A stretch of DNA of 51,940 nucleotides, taken from positions 1 through 51,940 of the forward strand of contig JACNKN010000029.1 of NCBI GenBank assembly GCA_014382015.1. Reading direction: 5' to 3'. Made by a program: the position numbers and the translations under genes. Of this stretch, positions 9,384 to 18,364 are shown in pieces; the first letter of the stretch is position 1; each line of letters opens with the position of its first letter. This DNA comes from Fidelibacterota bacterium (GTDB taxonomy: Bacteria; Fidelibacterota; Marinisomatia; Marinisomatales; TCS55). Under the pieces are notes generated by a model. That model had not been told where the DNA came from. It made no database searches and saw only the letters and a program-made list of their open reading frames with translations.

Positions 9384-10044
9384 GGTGTTCGGCTTCCTTT
9401 TCTAATTTGTTTAATGCGATGCGCAATGCTTCCGTGCACGCTTCAAAACCGCCAGTTTTGTTAAATTCAATTGGGGCACCAAAAAGCTGGATTGTTTTGC
9501 CAAAGGGTTTTGTTAAGTAAAAAGTGTCCCAATTTTTGAAGGACCAGTATTTTGTAGACTGACCTGCTGCGGGGATGATGATTGCGCCTGTTTTTTGAGC
9601 TGCGCGGATTATACCTGCCTTCGGAATTTTTGCCGGGCCCTGTGGTCCGTCGGGAGTTATTGCAAAAACCGTTCCTGGTGTTTTTAATATATTTAACATA
9701 TTGTCATATGCTTTTTTTCCGCCATCTGTTGATGATCCACGTATGACTTGCCAACCCAGTTTTTTGCCTATTTTAGAAATAATCTCAGCTTCTGGGTGGT
9801 GGTTACCCGCCATACCAAAATAATTTCTTTTAGAAAGCCCCATAAAAACGGTTAACAGTGTGCTGTGCCAGGATGCAATAAGCACCGATTTTCCATTTTT
9901 AACCGCATCTTCATAATGGTGAGCCCCTTCAACCTCCCACTCGTTTGTGTTATAAAAAAAGCGAAGTAACCATGGGCCGATTAGAGCACCGAGCCAAACG
10001 AGAAACCGATTCTTCAACCTTTTTTCGTTTTTTGGATTAGCCAT
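9352..10044 (-). CDS. DUF374 lysophospholipid acyltransferase-like protein
   Basis: A 230-residue member of the LPLAT superfamily, DUF374 branch, probably an inner-membrane acyltransferase that adds a fatty acid to a lipid A or related glycolipid precursor. Visible motifs are IASWHSTLL (His60, the usual active-site block), RGSSTDGGKKA (about 102) and ITPDGPQGPAK (about 130), all typical of DUF374. Residues 13-31 form a hydrophobic helix. The start overlaps the end of lpxB by 8 bp and the end overlaps lpxK. The classical LpxL/LpxM acyltransferases are not in this window, so this protein could be the late acyltransferase of this lipid A route. Substrate is inferred from context only. Confidence 0.85.
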   Translation of the reverse strand: MANPKNEKRLKNRFLVWLGALIGPWLLRFFYNTNEWEVEGAHHYEDAVKNGKSVLIASWHSTLLTVFMGLSKRNYFGMAGNHHPEAEIISKIGKKLGWQVIRGSSTDGGKKAYDNMLNILKTPGTVFAITPDGPQGPAKIPKAGIIRAAQKTGAIIIPAAGQSTKYWSFKNWDTFYLTKPFGKTIQLFGAPIEFNKTGGFEACTEALRIALNKLEKEAEHRVGMEPTRRL

Positions 10045-11176
10045 GACATGTTCTCTTTAATATCATTTCTGCAGCACGATCATACACGCCCGGTATTCCA
10101 AGAGATCGCCTAACTTCGTCATATCCACTCAACACACCCCGTCTTTCTTTTGATGGTTCTAACAAAATGTTTAAGGCGTTGGCGAGATTCTTTTCTGTCG
10201 CATCTTTTTGCAAAAATTCTCGTACAACTTCTCTTCCGGCAATTAGGTTTACCATTGCAGCAAAAGGTGATTTATTCAATTTATTTGCAATAATTCCCGA
10301 TATTGTTGAAAGTTTATAAAATACAACTTCGGGTATATCTAATACAGCGCACTCAAGTGTCGCCGTTCCAGATGCGGTTAAAGCAACCGTTCCAAATGCC
10401 ATAGCAGCACGAATATCCTCATCTTCGACAATTAATCCTTTTATATTTTTGGGGATTTCAACACCGCCTGCTTTCCCAACGATCACTTTTAAATCTGGTT
10501 TTTCTTGGCGAAGCGCCGCAACCGTCTTGCGGCAAATGGGCCAATGGCGATCAATTTCTTGTTGGCGGCTTCCTGGCAAGAGTACCAATATTGTATCGGA
10601 TTCATCTATTTTGTGTTTGGAAAAAAATTGCACTTTTGTTGTTTTTGGTATTTCAATTTCTGAAAAAGGGTGGCCAACAAACTTTGCGGAAATGCCGCGA
10701 GATTCGAACCAGTCTTGTTCAAAGGGGAAAATACTTAGGGATTGATCAATGTGGTTTCTAAAGCTCTTTATTCTATTTTCTTTCCAGGCCCATAGTTGTG
10801 GTAATATGAAATACGTGATTGGAATTTTCAATTCTTGGCAGTTTTTTGCCAGGCGAAGGTTAAACCCTGGATAATCAATTAATATAATTCTGTTTGGTTT
10901 TAATTCCTGTAGTTTCGTCAAGGATTCATCCATTGCCTTTATCATAAAAGGTAAGTGTTTAATGACTTCCGAAAATCCCATAAAAGCCAATTGGTCTGTG
11001 TGAATCATTCGTTCAAGGCCTGCTTCTGTCATTTTATCTCCCCCGTGCCCGATAAAACGGCTTTTGGGTGATTTTTTTTTAATCGCACGAATAAGTTTCG
11101 CCCCGTGTAAATCGCCGGAGGCTTCACCAGCAACAATAAAAAAAATTGGTTGGTTTGATTTATTTTGGAGGTTCAC
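10037..11176 (-). CDS. lpxB: Lipid-A-disaccharide synthase
   Basis: A GT19 glycosyltransferase that condenses UDP-2,3-diacylglucosamine with lipid X to form the lipid A disaccharide. It is 379 residues, normal for the family. Visible signatures are the N-terminal VAGEASGDLHGA, the FIGHGGDKMTEAG region, the IDYPGFNLRLAK block, LLPGSRQQEIDRHWP, and the nucleotide-sugar site TASGTATLECAV. It lies in the middle of the minus-strand lipid A operon, 21 bp downstream of the methyltransferase gene. No anomalies seen. Confidence 0.96.
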   Translation of the reverse strand: MNLQNKSNQPIFFIVAGEASGDLHGAKLIRAIKKKSPKSRFIGHGGDKMTEAGLERMIHTDQLAFMGFSEVIKHLPFMIKAMDESLTKLQELKPNRIILIDYPGFNLRLAKNCQELKIPITYFILPQLWAWKENRIKSFRNHIDQSLSIFPFEQDWFESRGISAKFVGHPFSEIEIPKTTKVQFFSKHKIDESDTILVLLPGSRQQEIDRHWPICRKTVAALRQEKPDLKVIVGKAGGVEIPKNIKGLIVEDEDIRAAMAFGTVALTASGTATLECAVLDIPEVVFYKLSTISGIIANKLNKSPFAAMVNLIAGREVVREFLQKDATEKNLANALNILLEPSKERRGVLSGYDEVRRSLGIPGVYDRAAEMILKRTCHG

Positions 11177-11197
11177 CGAAAAGGACCCTGTTATATA

Positions 11198-11776
11198 TTA
11201 GGAAAAAACTTGAATTCTCAGACTAATCAAAATCAGAATAAATATAACGTTCTGAAGTGTCCGTTTTTCTGTTTTTAGTGTTTTTGTAACACTCGTGGGT
11301 TTTCTTTTATCGCACGTATCCCAGGGTGAAATCCTGGGGAAGATCGCCGGAACATTGTCTTTATATTCATCATATTCTTGTTCAAAAAGCGACTCCAGCG
11401 TTTCTTCTTCTAACGAAATAATGAGTGAGTATTGTACCAAAAAAAACAAAAATGTTGTCGCAACCATTAACCATACATTTGCTGACCCGGCAATGAAGAC
11501 GATACCTATATACATAAACATATTACCAAGATATAGTGGGTTTCTTACAAAAGCGAAAGGCCCCGAGGAACACAATGCGGGTGCGCCGACATTCCGTGTT
11601 CTGGTTTCCCCGCCGGCATACGAAACGGCCCAAATTCGAATTAATTCTCCCATTAACAGTAGCGGAATTCCAATGCTTAAATATGCACTCTCAGGACGAG
11701 CAAAGTAAATAATCATCACACCAATTGGAATCGGTGTAAAGCTCCTATATTTAAATAATAAGTTTCGTATGTCCAT
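11198..11776 (-). CDS. Isoprenylcysteine carboxyl methyltransferase-family membrane protein
   Basis: A 192-residue polytopic membrane protein with about four hydrophobic segments and the ICMT/PEMT signature: GPFAFVRNPLYLGNM, then EEETLESLFEQEYDEYKDNVP near the C-terminal side. Bacterial relatives methylate small-molecule or lipid carboxyl or amine groups, or have unknown substrates, and use S-adenosylmethionine. It overlaps the stop/start of the upstream oxidoreductase by one base and precedes lpxB, so it may modify an envelope lipid. The substrate is not deducible from sequence. Confidence 0.8.
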   Translation of the reverse strand: MDIRNLLFKYRSFTPIPIGVMIIYFARPESAYLSIGIPLLLMGELIRIWAVSYAGGETRTRNVGAPALCSSGPFAFVRNPLYLGNMFMYIGIVFIAGSANVWLMVATTFLFFLVQYSLIISLEEETLESLFEQEYDEYKDNVPAIFPRISPWDTCDKRKPTSVTKTLKTEKRTLQNVIFILILISLRIQVFS

Positions 11777-12771
11777 TATTTTAAATCCTCTAAAATTGTA
11801 TCGTGTATTTGAATGGCAACTTCCAGGGCGTTGCGTCCAGCAACACCATCAACGATAGGAGTTGATTTTCCTTGGATAGATTCCACAAAATTTTTTAATT
11901 CTAATTCAAGTGCGTCGTGTTTTTTAATTTCTGGTCTTTCATAAAATATTTGTCTGTTTCTTCCGTTTGATTCCAGCGGTGCAGACATGGTTGCGGCTGG
12001 ATCTGTTTGATCCCTGTCCATGACTTTATATATTTCTGTCAGCCCAATTAAAAAATCTATGGTAATATATAAATCCTGCTGAAATACCTTAAGTTTTCTA
12101 ACGCGATCTTTTGCTACTCGGCTGGAAGTTATATTGGCAACCGTACCATTTTTAAATCGAATCCGTGCATTTGCAATATCCACCGACCGAGTCATGATTG
12201 AAACACCGCTTGCCTGAATCTTTTCAACGGGGGATTTAACGATAGCCAATACTAAATCAATATCATGGATCATTAAGTCCAAGACAACAGGTACATCTGT
12301 TCCTCTGCTCATATATGGGGCCAGACGCTGTACTTCAATATATTTAGGACTAATATCTAAGTTAGAAAGGGGAATCAGGGCCGGGTTCAACCGCTCGATG
12401 TGTCCCACTTGGATTAGTGTCTGGTGCTCTTCTGATAGGCTGAGCAATCTATCCGCTTCCATTACCGTATTTGTAATTGGTTTTTCAATAAAAACGTGTT
12501 TCCCCTTTTTAATGCAGGCTTCCGCAACAACTTTATGTTGATGGGTGGGTGTTACGATTGATACAGCCTCTACTTCGTTTATAAGGGCATCCATTGTATC
12601 AAACGGCTTCGTATTATATGTTGATCCGGTTTCTTCCCGCGCCTTTTCATCTATATCATAAATGCCAATAAGATTTGCACATTTTAATTGGGCATAATGT
12701 TTTGTGTGGTGGCGACCAAGGTGGCCTACGCCAATAACACCAACTTTTGTCTTTTTATCCATATTTATCAT
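11776..12771 (-). CDS. Gfo/Idh/MocA family NAD(P)-dependent oxidoreductase
   Basis: A 331-residue sugar oxidoreductase, first gene of the lipid A operon. The Rossmann fold motif GVIGVGHLGRHHTKHY is near the N-terminus, VSIVTPTHQHK follows, and the catalytic-lysine motif VFIEKPITNT is present. The start could be the first ATG (12769-12771) or the fourth codon (MDKKTK); both keep the nucleotide fold intact. Homologous genes often sit beside lpxA/lpxB, and in some bacteria (the GnnA protein) the enzyme oxidises UDP-GlcNAc at C3 for 3-amino lipid A. The partner aminotransferase GnnB is not in this window, so that role is only a possibility. Confidence 0.88.
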   Translation of the reverse strand: MINMDKKTKVGVIGVGHLGRHHTKHYAQLKCANLIGIYDIDEKAREETGSTYNTKPFDTMDALINEVEAVSIVTPTHQHKVVAEACIKKGKHVFIEKPITNTVMEADRLLSLSEEHQTLIQVGHIERLNPALIPLSNLDISPKYIEVQRLAPYMSRGTDVPVVLDLMIHDIDLVLAIVKSPVEKIQASGVSIMTRSVDIANARIRFKNGTVANITSSRVAKDRVRKLKVFQQDLYITIDFLIGLTEIYKVMDRDQTDPAATMSAPLESNGRNRQIFYERPEIKKHDALELELKNFVESIQGKSTPIVDGVAGRNALEVAIQIHDTILEDLK

Positions 12772-12904
12772 TTTTAACGCGTAAAATTACAGCAGATAAT
12801 TAATATATCGTTAAGTGTATAAACACTTGCATTTTGTTCCTTTCAGAGGCAATTTTCCGAAGATAAATCCGGGGTTCTTTTCACTCTTAACATCGTATTC
12901 TATT

Positions 12905-13459
12905 ATGAATAACAACATCAAAACTGGTGTCGGTTTTCTTATTCCGGCTGTGGCTATTATTTCTTTCTTTTCTTCAATTATTGTTGAAAACTACTTACTT
13001 GGGATATTTTTTGCAATTACAGGTGTTTTGGTTTGGTTTTTATATGCCGCTGTAATGCAGTCTGAATTGCCGGATGTTACTGGAAATGTCATTATTGTTT
13101 TTGGTGTTCTTTTATCTTCATCTGTTCTTTTGAAATACGGTTGGGAACAAAATATGTTTGGCGGTTTTATTTTCAACCCTGAGGGTGGTGTTCTCTCTGC
13201 TATTTTGCTTTTTTTCTCTGTTCTCCTCGGTGTTTTATTTCGAAACAATCGTTCAAGTAGCCTTTCGCCTCACGCGCCAAATATTCCTATCGCTAAAAAA
13301 TTACCCTCCGAACCGGTTGAAAATACAATCGCAACGAAGGGGGAAGAAAGTTTGCCTGCGAGTGATGGCGAATACGGTGATTATAATTCTGATGCTTATG
13401 CAGCATATTACTCAGACTATTACGATTTTTACAACGACGAGGACGAGGGGGGTGAATAG
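12905..13459 (+). CDS. Small polytopic membrane protein with acidic Tyr/Asp-rich tail, unknown
   Basis: I do not recognise this gene. I chose the ATG at 12905 because it gives a short basic N-terminus directly before the first membrane helix (MNNNIKTGVGFLIP); an upstream start at 12815 adds a 30-residue segment of doubtful value. The 184-residue product has four predicted membrane segments in the first 110 residues. A soluble tail follows, ending in a strongly acidic Tyr-rich stretch (DYNSDAYAAYYSDYYDFYND and onward). It is convergent with dnaA, with only 9 bp between their stops. Function unknown. Confidence 0.6.
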   Translation: MNNNIKTGVGFLIPAVAIISFFSSIIVENYLLGIFFAITGVLVWFLYAAVMQSELPDVTGNVIIVFGVLLSSSVLLKYGWEQNMFGGFIFNPEGGVLSAILLFFSVLLGVLFRNNRSSSLSPHAPNIPIAKKLPSEPVENTIATKGEESLPASDGEYGDYNSDAYAAYYSDYYDFYNDEDEGGE

Positions 13460-13468
13460 CTCCCCGTT

Positions 13469-14821
13469 CTAATTTAGTGCAAAAGACAGTTCGTTTTTTA
13501 ATTCACCAACAAGCGTACCAATGCGGTGATTCTTTTTCGTTTTTTCCCCAATAACCCTACAAGCATGTAAAACCGTTGAGTGGTCTCTTCCGCCAAAATG
13601 TATCCCAATGCTTACAAGTGGTGTACCCAAAATTTCACGACATAAATAAATTGATATTTGCCTCGCTTCTGTAATTTCCATTTTTCGGCTCGCGCCAACG
13701 ATTTCTCTCTCTTTTATGTGAGTAGTTTCTGATACACGCCGAACGATGTCTTCTACTGTTAAGTCTGTTATTGAACTTTTTCCCAACCTTTCTTTTATTA
13801 CTTTTTTTGTTAAGGCGTAATCTATTTCTTTATTTGAAAGTGACGAGTGGGCAAGCAGTCGTATAATTGTGCTTTCTAAATCTCTAACGTTCTTTTTTAT
13901 GTGGGTACCTATCAGTTCTATTATATCATATGATAGTTTCAATCCATTTTTTTCTGCTTTTTCCATAACAATTGCCACTCGCGTTTCAAAATCTGGTGGC
14001 TGAATATCAACCGACAGACCAGATTTAAACCTTGATAATAGTCTGTCTTGTAGCCCAACCATCTCACCGGGATACCTATCTGCTGTCATGACAATTTGTT
14101 TTCCACGATGAAAAAGTTCATTAAATGTGTGAAAAAACTGTTCTTGTGTTTGTTCTTTTCCTTGAAAAAATTGTATATCATCAATCAAAAGAATATCTGC
14201 TTTCCTATATGATTTTGAAAATTCAACGGTCCTGTTTTTTTGGATTGAAGATATGAAATCCAATGTGAATTTTTCACTTGATGCACACACGACCTCTTTT
14301 TCCTGTTGTTCCTGAATAATCTTATTTCCAATTGCGTGAAGCAAGTGGGTTTTTCCCATGCCAACCCCTCCATAAATCACGAGAGGATTGAATGCTTTTT
14401 GTCCTAAAGAGCCCACCGTACTTAATGCGGCGGCTTTTGCAAATTGGTTGTGTGCCCCCTCAATAAACGAAGCAAAAGTATAATGCCTATTAATATTATT
14501 TCTTTGATAGGATTTTTTTGCCCCGTTGTATTTTTCTTCTATAGCAATTTCTTTCTGGGGGGGCTGTTTGCTGCCTTCGGGCGAGACTGTGTATTTTATG
14601 GTAATGAGTTCGCCGTATACTTCCACTGCCCACTTCTGAATTGATTCTTTATAGTGAGATTGGATCCATTCGAAGAAAAACTGGTTAGGAACCTCCAAAA
14701 TAAGTTCATCGTTGCTTAGTCCTATTGATGTAATGGGCTCAAACCAAGTCGAAAAAGCATGCTGGGGGTGGTTTTTCTTAAGGCTTTTTTTGATTGTTTT
14801 CCAAAGATCTATATGCGTCAT
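13469..14821 (-). CDS. dnaA: Chromosomal replication initiator protein DnaA
   Basis: AAA+ ATPase that binds DnaA boxes at oriC, melts the origin and loads the helicase. At 450 residues the length is normal. Domain I is visible at the N-terminus ([17 protein letters not shown]). Domain III has the Walker A motif [16 protein letters not shown] and Walker [21 protein letters not shown]. Domain IV ends with the DNA-binding signature [15 protein letters not shown]. The gene reads leftwards, divergent from rpmH. Two tandem DnaA boxes lie just upstream of its start codon, suggesting autoregulation. The likely oriC is about 10 kb away, next to dnaN, so dnaA and dnaN are separated by the rpmH-to-surA block. 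Confidence 0.98.
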   Translation of the reverse strand: MTHIDLWKTIKKSLKKNHPQHAFSTWFEPITSIGLSNDELILEVPNQFFFEWIQSHYKESIQKWAVEVYGELITIKYTVSPEGSKQPPQKEIAIEEKYNGAKKSYQRNNINRHYTFASFIEGAHNQFAKAAALSTVGSLGQKAFNPLVIYGGVGMGKTHLLHAIGNKIIQEQQEKEVVCASSEKFTLDFISSIQKNRTVEFSKSYRKADILLIDDIQFFQGKEQTQEQFFHTFNELFHRGKQIVMTADRYPGEMVGLQDRLLSRFKSGLSVDIQPPDFETRVAIVMEKAEKNGLKLSYDIIELIGTHIKKNVRDLESTIIRLLAHSSLSNKEIDYALTKKVIKERLGKSSITDLTVEDIVRRVSETTHIKEREIVGASRKMEITEARQISIYLCREILGTPLVSIGIHFGGRDHSTVLHACRVIGEKTKKNHRIGTLVGELKNELSFALN

Positions 14822-14828
14822 TTAATAG

Positions 14829-14848
14829 TTTTCCACAAGTTTTCCACA
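14829..14848 (+). promoter_or_regulatory. Two tandem DnaA boxes upstream of dnaA
   Basis: Two copies of TTTTCCACA, at 14829-14837 and 14840-14848, in the same orientation with starts 11 bp apart. The first ends only 8 bp from the dnaA start codon. The same variant box is repeated in the dnaN-proximal oriC. The position fits DnaA binding to its own leader to repress it, or a secondary initiator site. The rest of the 182-bp dnaA-rpmH gap is AT-rich and must hold both divergent promoters, which I could not place with confidence. Confidence 0.7.
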
Positions 14849-15003
14849 ATTGGGTTGTATTCAATTTATGGCATTTATCTATCTTGCAACAATCCCCTTT
14901 TCGTTCGTTATCAAATTATTTTATATCCATTAAACTTTTCACTGTTTTCTTTGGTCTTGTTGAAGAATGTTTGGTACCTTCCCCGGCTAAATTTGGAGAA
15001 AAA

Positions 15004-15138
15004 ATGAAGCGCACATATCAACCTAGTAAGAGAAAAAGAAAAAACAAACATGGCTTTCGGTCTAGAATGTCTTCTGTTGGCGGAAAAAAAGTTTTAGCGC
15101 GACGGCGTAAAAAGGGAAGAAAGTCTCTTTCGGCGTAG
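15004..15138 (+). CDS. rpmH: 50S ribosomal protein L34
   Basis: A 44-residue, highly basic ribosomal protein beginning [20 protein letters not shown], the standard L34 sequence, and ending with a [14 protein letters not shown]-type tail. The ATG at 15004 is preceded by a GGAG ribosome binding site at 14995-14998; longer readings of the frame upstream are spurious. It is divergent from dnaA, the classical arrangement. The next gene is yidD, starting 15 bp after the rpmH stop; rnpA, which normally follows rpmH, is absent. Confidence 0.97.
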   Translation: MKRTYQPSKRKRKNKHGFRSRMSSVGGKKVLARRRKKGRKSLSA

Positions 15139-15152
15139 CGGTTCGCCTTCTT

Positions 15153-15386
15153 GTGGGCAAAATTAATAATTTTATTAACTCATTTTTTATTTTCGTCATT
15201 CGGTTGTACCAACTCGCTTTGTCTCCGTTTATCGGCAGTAGCTGTCGGTTTCACCCCACTTGTTCACAATATGGAATTGATGCCTTCCGGTCTTTTTCTT
15301 TTTTCAAAGCATTTACATTAACAACTAAACGCATTGCAAAATGTCACCCTCTTTCATCAGGTGGGTTTGACCCAATACCTAAATAA
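15153..15386 (+). CDS. yidD: Membrane protein insertion efficiency factor YidD
   Basis: A 77-residue protein with the YidD pattern: an N-terminal amphipathic/hydrophobic helix (FIFVIRLYQLALSPFIG), the conserved SCRFHPTCSQYGIDAF cysteine block, and KRIAKCHPLSSGGFDPIP at the end. The start is GTG at 15153. It assists YidC-dependent membrane insertion. The stop codon is immediately followed by the yidC ATG with no spacer, implying coupled translation. Confidence 0.94.
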   Translation: MGKINNFINSFFIFVIRLYQLALSPFIGSSCRFHPTCSQYGIDAFRSFSFFKAFTLTTKRIAKCHPLSSGGFDPIPK

Positions 15387-17048
15387 ATGGATAAAAAAAC
15401 ACTTCTTGCCTTTGGCCTCATTGCTGTTGTTTTAATTTTAACACCGTGGTATATGGACCAGGTGGCTCCTGTTCAAAAAATAATAGCCGTAGATTCTACA
15501 GTTACAGCACCAACGGTTGATCAACCAAAAGTTGGTTTCAATACCTCGGATGTATTGGGGAATAGCCCCCGATTTCTGCCATCGGTTATCGATCAAGAAT
15601 ATGTGGTTAAAAACGGACTATATACTGCAAAGATCTCAAACAAAAATGGTGGGTCTTTCTCTTCGTTTGTATTTGAAAACTTTTTAAAATATGATTCATC
15701 CCTTGTTAATATAATTGATCGTCTTAATAAAAATAATTTACTTATAAAGTTTGTTTCGTTAGACGGCGACAACGTCTCTCTCAATAATAATTGGGATATT
15801 GTCGGGTCTTATTCCAACATAGATGCTGGTGGTAAACAAAAATCAATCACATTTAAAACAATTTATAATAATTATGTTATCAAAAAGCGTTTCACATTCT
15901 ATCCTAACACCTATAAAATAGGGTTGGAGGTCTTTTTTGATCAACCAGATCGTTTTATCTCTCGTTCACAATATAAGCTAATTTGGAATGGTGGTCTTGC
16001 ACCAACAGAAAAAAACCTGAAAGATGATTATACCCATTTTCAGGGATATGCTTATTTGGGGGATGAGCTTTTAGACCCGTCAGCAAAATCTGGACAAACA
16101 TCCGAAGAAAAACAAACCGGCAATACAAACTGGACGGCAACAAAAACAAAATATTTTATATCTGCTATTATTCCTGAAGATGCGGGTGTTGGTGCTGTTG
16201 TGCGAGGATCTGTCGACGAAAACCGCCCGTTATTTACCACAGAGTTAAGACAAACCACATTTAATAGTGGTCGTTTTGATTTATACCTTGGTCCCTTAGA
16301 ATACAATCGGATTCGAGCTTTGGGTATAGACCTCGAAAAAACAATGAACCTTGGTTGGGCGATAATTCGACCGCTTGGCCGGTTGGTAACCTGGTCTCTA
16401 TCAAAAATGTACAACATGATTCCCAACTATGGGGTGGTGATAATTATTTTCGCAATTTTAGTCAAAATTATACTCAACCCTCTTACAAAAAAAAGTTTTC
16501 AGTCTAATCGTCGTATGCAGGATGTTCAACCGAAAATCAAAAAGCTTAAAGAAAAATATAAAAATGATTCTCAAAAATTCAGCCGCGCCCAAATGGAGTT
16601 GTTTAAACAAGAGGGCGTTAACCCCATGGGTGGGTGCCTGCCTATGTTGCTTCAAATGCCTATTCTTATTGCATTCTTTTCTGTTTTTCGATCAACCATT
16701 GAATTTCGTGGGGCACCTTTTTTCGGCTGGATAACCGATTTAAGCGCGCCTGATACCCTCATGACCATCGCTGGATTTCCCATAAACATATTGCCGTTTT
16801 TTATGGGAATTACGATGTTTTTACAACAAAAGCTTATGGCTTCTCCTTCATCCGGGACACAACAAAAGGTGAGCATGTACGCCATGAATGTCTTTTTTCT
16901 GTTTCTATTTTACTCTTTTCCGTCGGGTTTGAATCTCTATTATTCCGTTTTTAATCTTCTTTCTATTGTCCAACAAAAATATCTCACACCAGCTCCCGCC
17001 CCTGTTAAAAAACAATCGGTAGCGACAAAACCTCAAAAGAAAAAATGA
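15387..17048 (+). CDS. yidC: Membrane protein insertase YidC
   Basis: Inserts and folds inner-membrane proteins, alone or with Sec. At 553 residues it has the long Gram-negative architecture: a first membrane helix (about 6-22), a large periplasmic beta domain (about 60-330), then the conserved 60KD_IMP core from about 340 with five helices. Core motifs are visible: GVVIIIFAILVKIILNPLT, QPKIKKLKEKYK, QEGVNPMGGCLPMLLQMPI and the final YYSVFNLLSIVQQKYL. The tail after it is Lys/Pro/Ala-rich and basic, as in ribosome-binding YidC tails. It overlaps mnmE by 4 bp. Confidence 0.97.
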   Translation: MDKKTLLAFGLIAVVLILTPWYMDQVAPVQKIIAVDSTVTAPTVDQPKVGFNTSDVLGNSPRFLPSVIDQEYVVKNGLYTAKISNKNGGSFSSFVFENFLKYDSSLVNIIDRLNKNNLLIKFVSLDGDNVSLNNNWDIVGSYSNIDAGGKQKSITFKTIYNNYVIKKRFTFYPNTYKIGLEVFFDQPDRFISRSQYKLIWNGGLAPTEKNLKDDYTHFQGYAYLGDELLDPSAKSGQTSEEKQTGNTNWTATKTKYFISAIIPEDAGVGAVVRGSVDENRPLFTTELRQTTFNSGRFDLYLGPLEYNRIRALGIDLEKTMNLGWAIIRPLGRLVTWSLSKMYNMIPNYGVVIIIFAILVKIILNPLTKKSFQSNRRMQDVQPKIKKLKEKYKNDSQKFSRAQMELFKQEGVNPMGGCLPMLLQMPILIAFFSVFRSTIEFRGAPFFGWITDLSAPDTLMTIAGFPINILPFFMGITMFLQQKLMASPSSGTQQKVSMYAMNVFFLFLFYSFPSGLNLYYSVFNLLSIVQQKYLTPAPAPVKKQSVATKPQKKK

Positions 17049-18364
17049 CCTTTGGGGACACGATTGTTGCCCCTACAACCCCTTACGGGCATAGTAGTGT
17101 CGCCATTATCCGCATAAGCGGTTCTGACGCCGCCAAACTTCTATCAAAACTGTCGGGGGGTCGTAACTTTTCTAATCGACGCGCAACTCTTTCTTCGTTG
17201 AAAGATCTGGATGGAAATTTAATTGATCGTTGTTTGGTAACTGTTTTTCTCGGACCCGGATCCTATACCGGCGAAGATGTTGTTGAAATATATTCTCATG
17301 GCAACCCGTCTATCGTGGAGGCCTTTGTAAATACGATTTGCGACTTAGGGGGCCGTCTTGCTGAGCCAGGAGAATTTACACGAAGATCCTTTTTGAACGG
17401 AAAAATTGATTTGGTACAAGCGGAGGCTGTGGCGGCTCTTGTTCGCTCAAAGTCGATTGAAGCTTCCCGAAGTCAGCAAAAAGTCCTGGGGGGTTCTTTG
17501 TCAAAAATCTTGGCTGCGCTTCAATCTAATCTTTCGGCATTGCTTTCGCGAATAGAGCACCAGCTAGACATTTCCGAAGAAGCAATCTCTTTGTCTGAAA
17601 AAAAAAGTCTTTCAAATCTATTGGTTAAGATCATGTCCACCGTCAATCACCTTAAAAGCACTTTTTCTCTTGGGAGACTATTAAATCGTGGCGCCACTGT
17701 TGTTATTGTTGGAGAAACAAATGTTGGCAAATCCACTCTTTTAAATTGTCTTGCTGGGTTAGACCGCGCCATTGTAAGTCATATTCCCGGGACCACAAGA
17801 GACTCCATTGAGGTTGAGCTTTTATTGGGTGGGGTTCCGGTTCTTTTTATTGACACGGCTGGCTTGCGCGCCACTCAAGATGTGATTGAGGAGGAGGGGG
17901 TTCGCCGGACATATCGCCACATTAAAGGGGCCGATCTGATTGTTTCTCTCACAGATAATCCAGATAAAAAACACTTCACCCAAACAGGCAAATCTATAAT
18001 AAGCGTTTTAAACAAAAAAGACTTGCGTAAGAAAAAAATAAACGATAAATCTATTATACATATCTCTGCTAAAACAAACACCGGCATTGAAGCCTTAAAA
18101 AACCGAATAGTGGCCGAGCTCGGAATTAATAAGATTTCCACAGAGGACACCTATTTATCCACAAACAGGCAATATCGAGCGATTGATAGTTGCGGCTCTG
18201 CCTTATCCCGGGCAAAAACATTTTTTGACTCAAATGTTTTAGATGTGGAGTTATTGTCTTTCGAAATTCGCGCTTCTTTAGACGCTATTGATACTCTTCT
18301 AGGAAAAACATCTCCAGATGATATATTAAACCGTGTTTTTGCTACAATGTGCGTGGGAAAATAG
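17045..18364 (+). CDS. mnmE: tRNA uridine-5-carboxymethylaminomethyl modification GTPase MnmE
   Basis: With MnmG it installs the (carboxymethyl)aminomethyl group on U34 of certain tRNAs. The 439-residue protein has the N-terminal tetrahydrofolate-binding domain (DTIVAPTTPYGHSSVAIIRISG), an alpha-helical middle, and the inserted G domain with G1 GETNVGKST, G3 DTAG and G4 NKKD. It ends exactly with the catalytic-cysteine motif CVGK. The start overlaps yidC by 4 bp. A perfect TTATCCACA DnaA box at 18155-18163 lies within the coding sequence, probably by chance. The next gene, mnmG, is its functional partner. Confidence 0.97.
   Translation: MTFGDTIVAPTTPYGHSSVAIIRISGSDAAKLLSKLSGGRNFSNRRATLSSLKDLDGNLIDRCLVTVFLGPGSYTGEDVVEIYSHGNPSIVEAFVNTICDLGGRLAEPGEFTRRSFLNGKIDLVQAEAVAALVRSKSIEASRSQQKVLGGSLSKILAALQSNLSALLSRIEHQLDISEEAISLSEKKSLSNLLVKIMSTVNHLKSTFSLGRLLNRGATVVIVGETNVGKSTLLNCLAGLDRAIVSHIPGTTRDSIEVELLLGGVPVLFIDTAGLRATQDVIEEEGVRRTYRHIKGADLIVSLTDNPDKKHFTQTGKSIISVLNKKDLRKKKINDKSIIHISAKTNTGIEALKNRIVAELGINKISTEDTYLSTNRQYRAIDSCGSALSRAKTFFDSNVLDVELLSFEIRASLDAIDTLLGKTSPDDILNRVFATMCVGK

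Noticed and set aside
11295-11708. 137-residue open frame on the plus strand
   Set aside because: Lies antisense to the ICMT-type methyltransferase gene, whose motifs are clear.
13449-13466. GGGG...CCCC hairpin between the membrane protein gene and dnaA
   Set aside because: Only four to five pairs with no clear T-run; too weak to call a terminator.
18155-18163. Perfect DnaA box TTATCCACA inside mnmE
   Set aside because: A lone box in coding sequence (codons for LSTN), with only a poor second match nearby; not an origin signal by itself.
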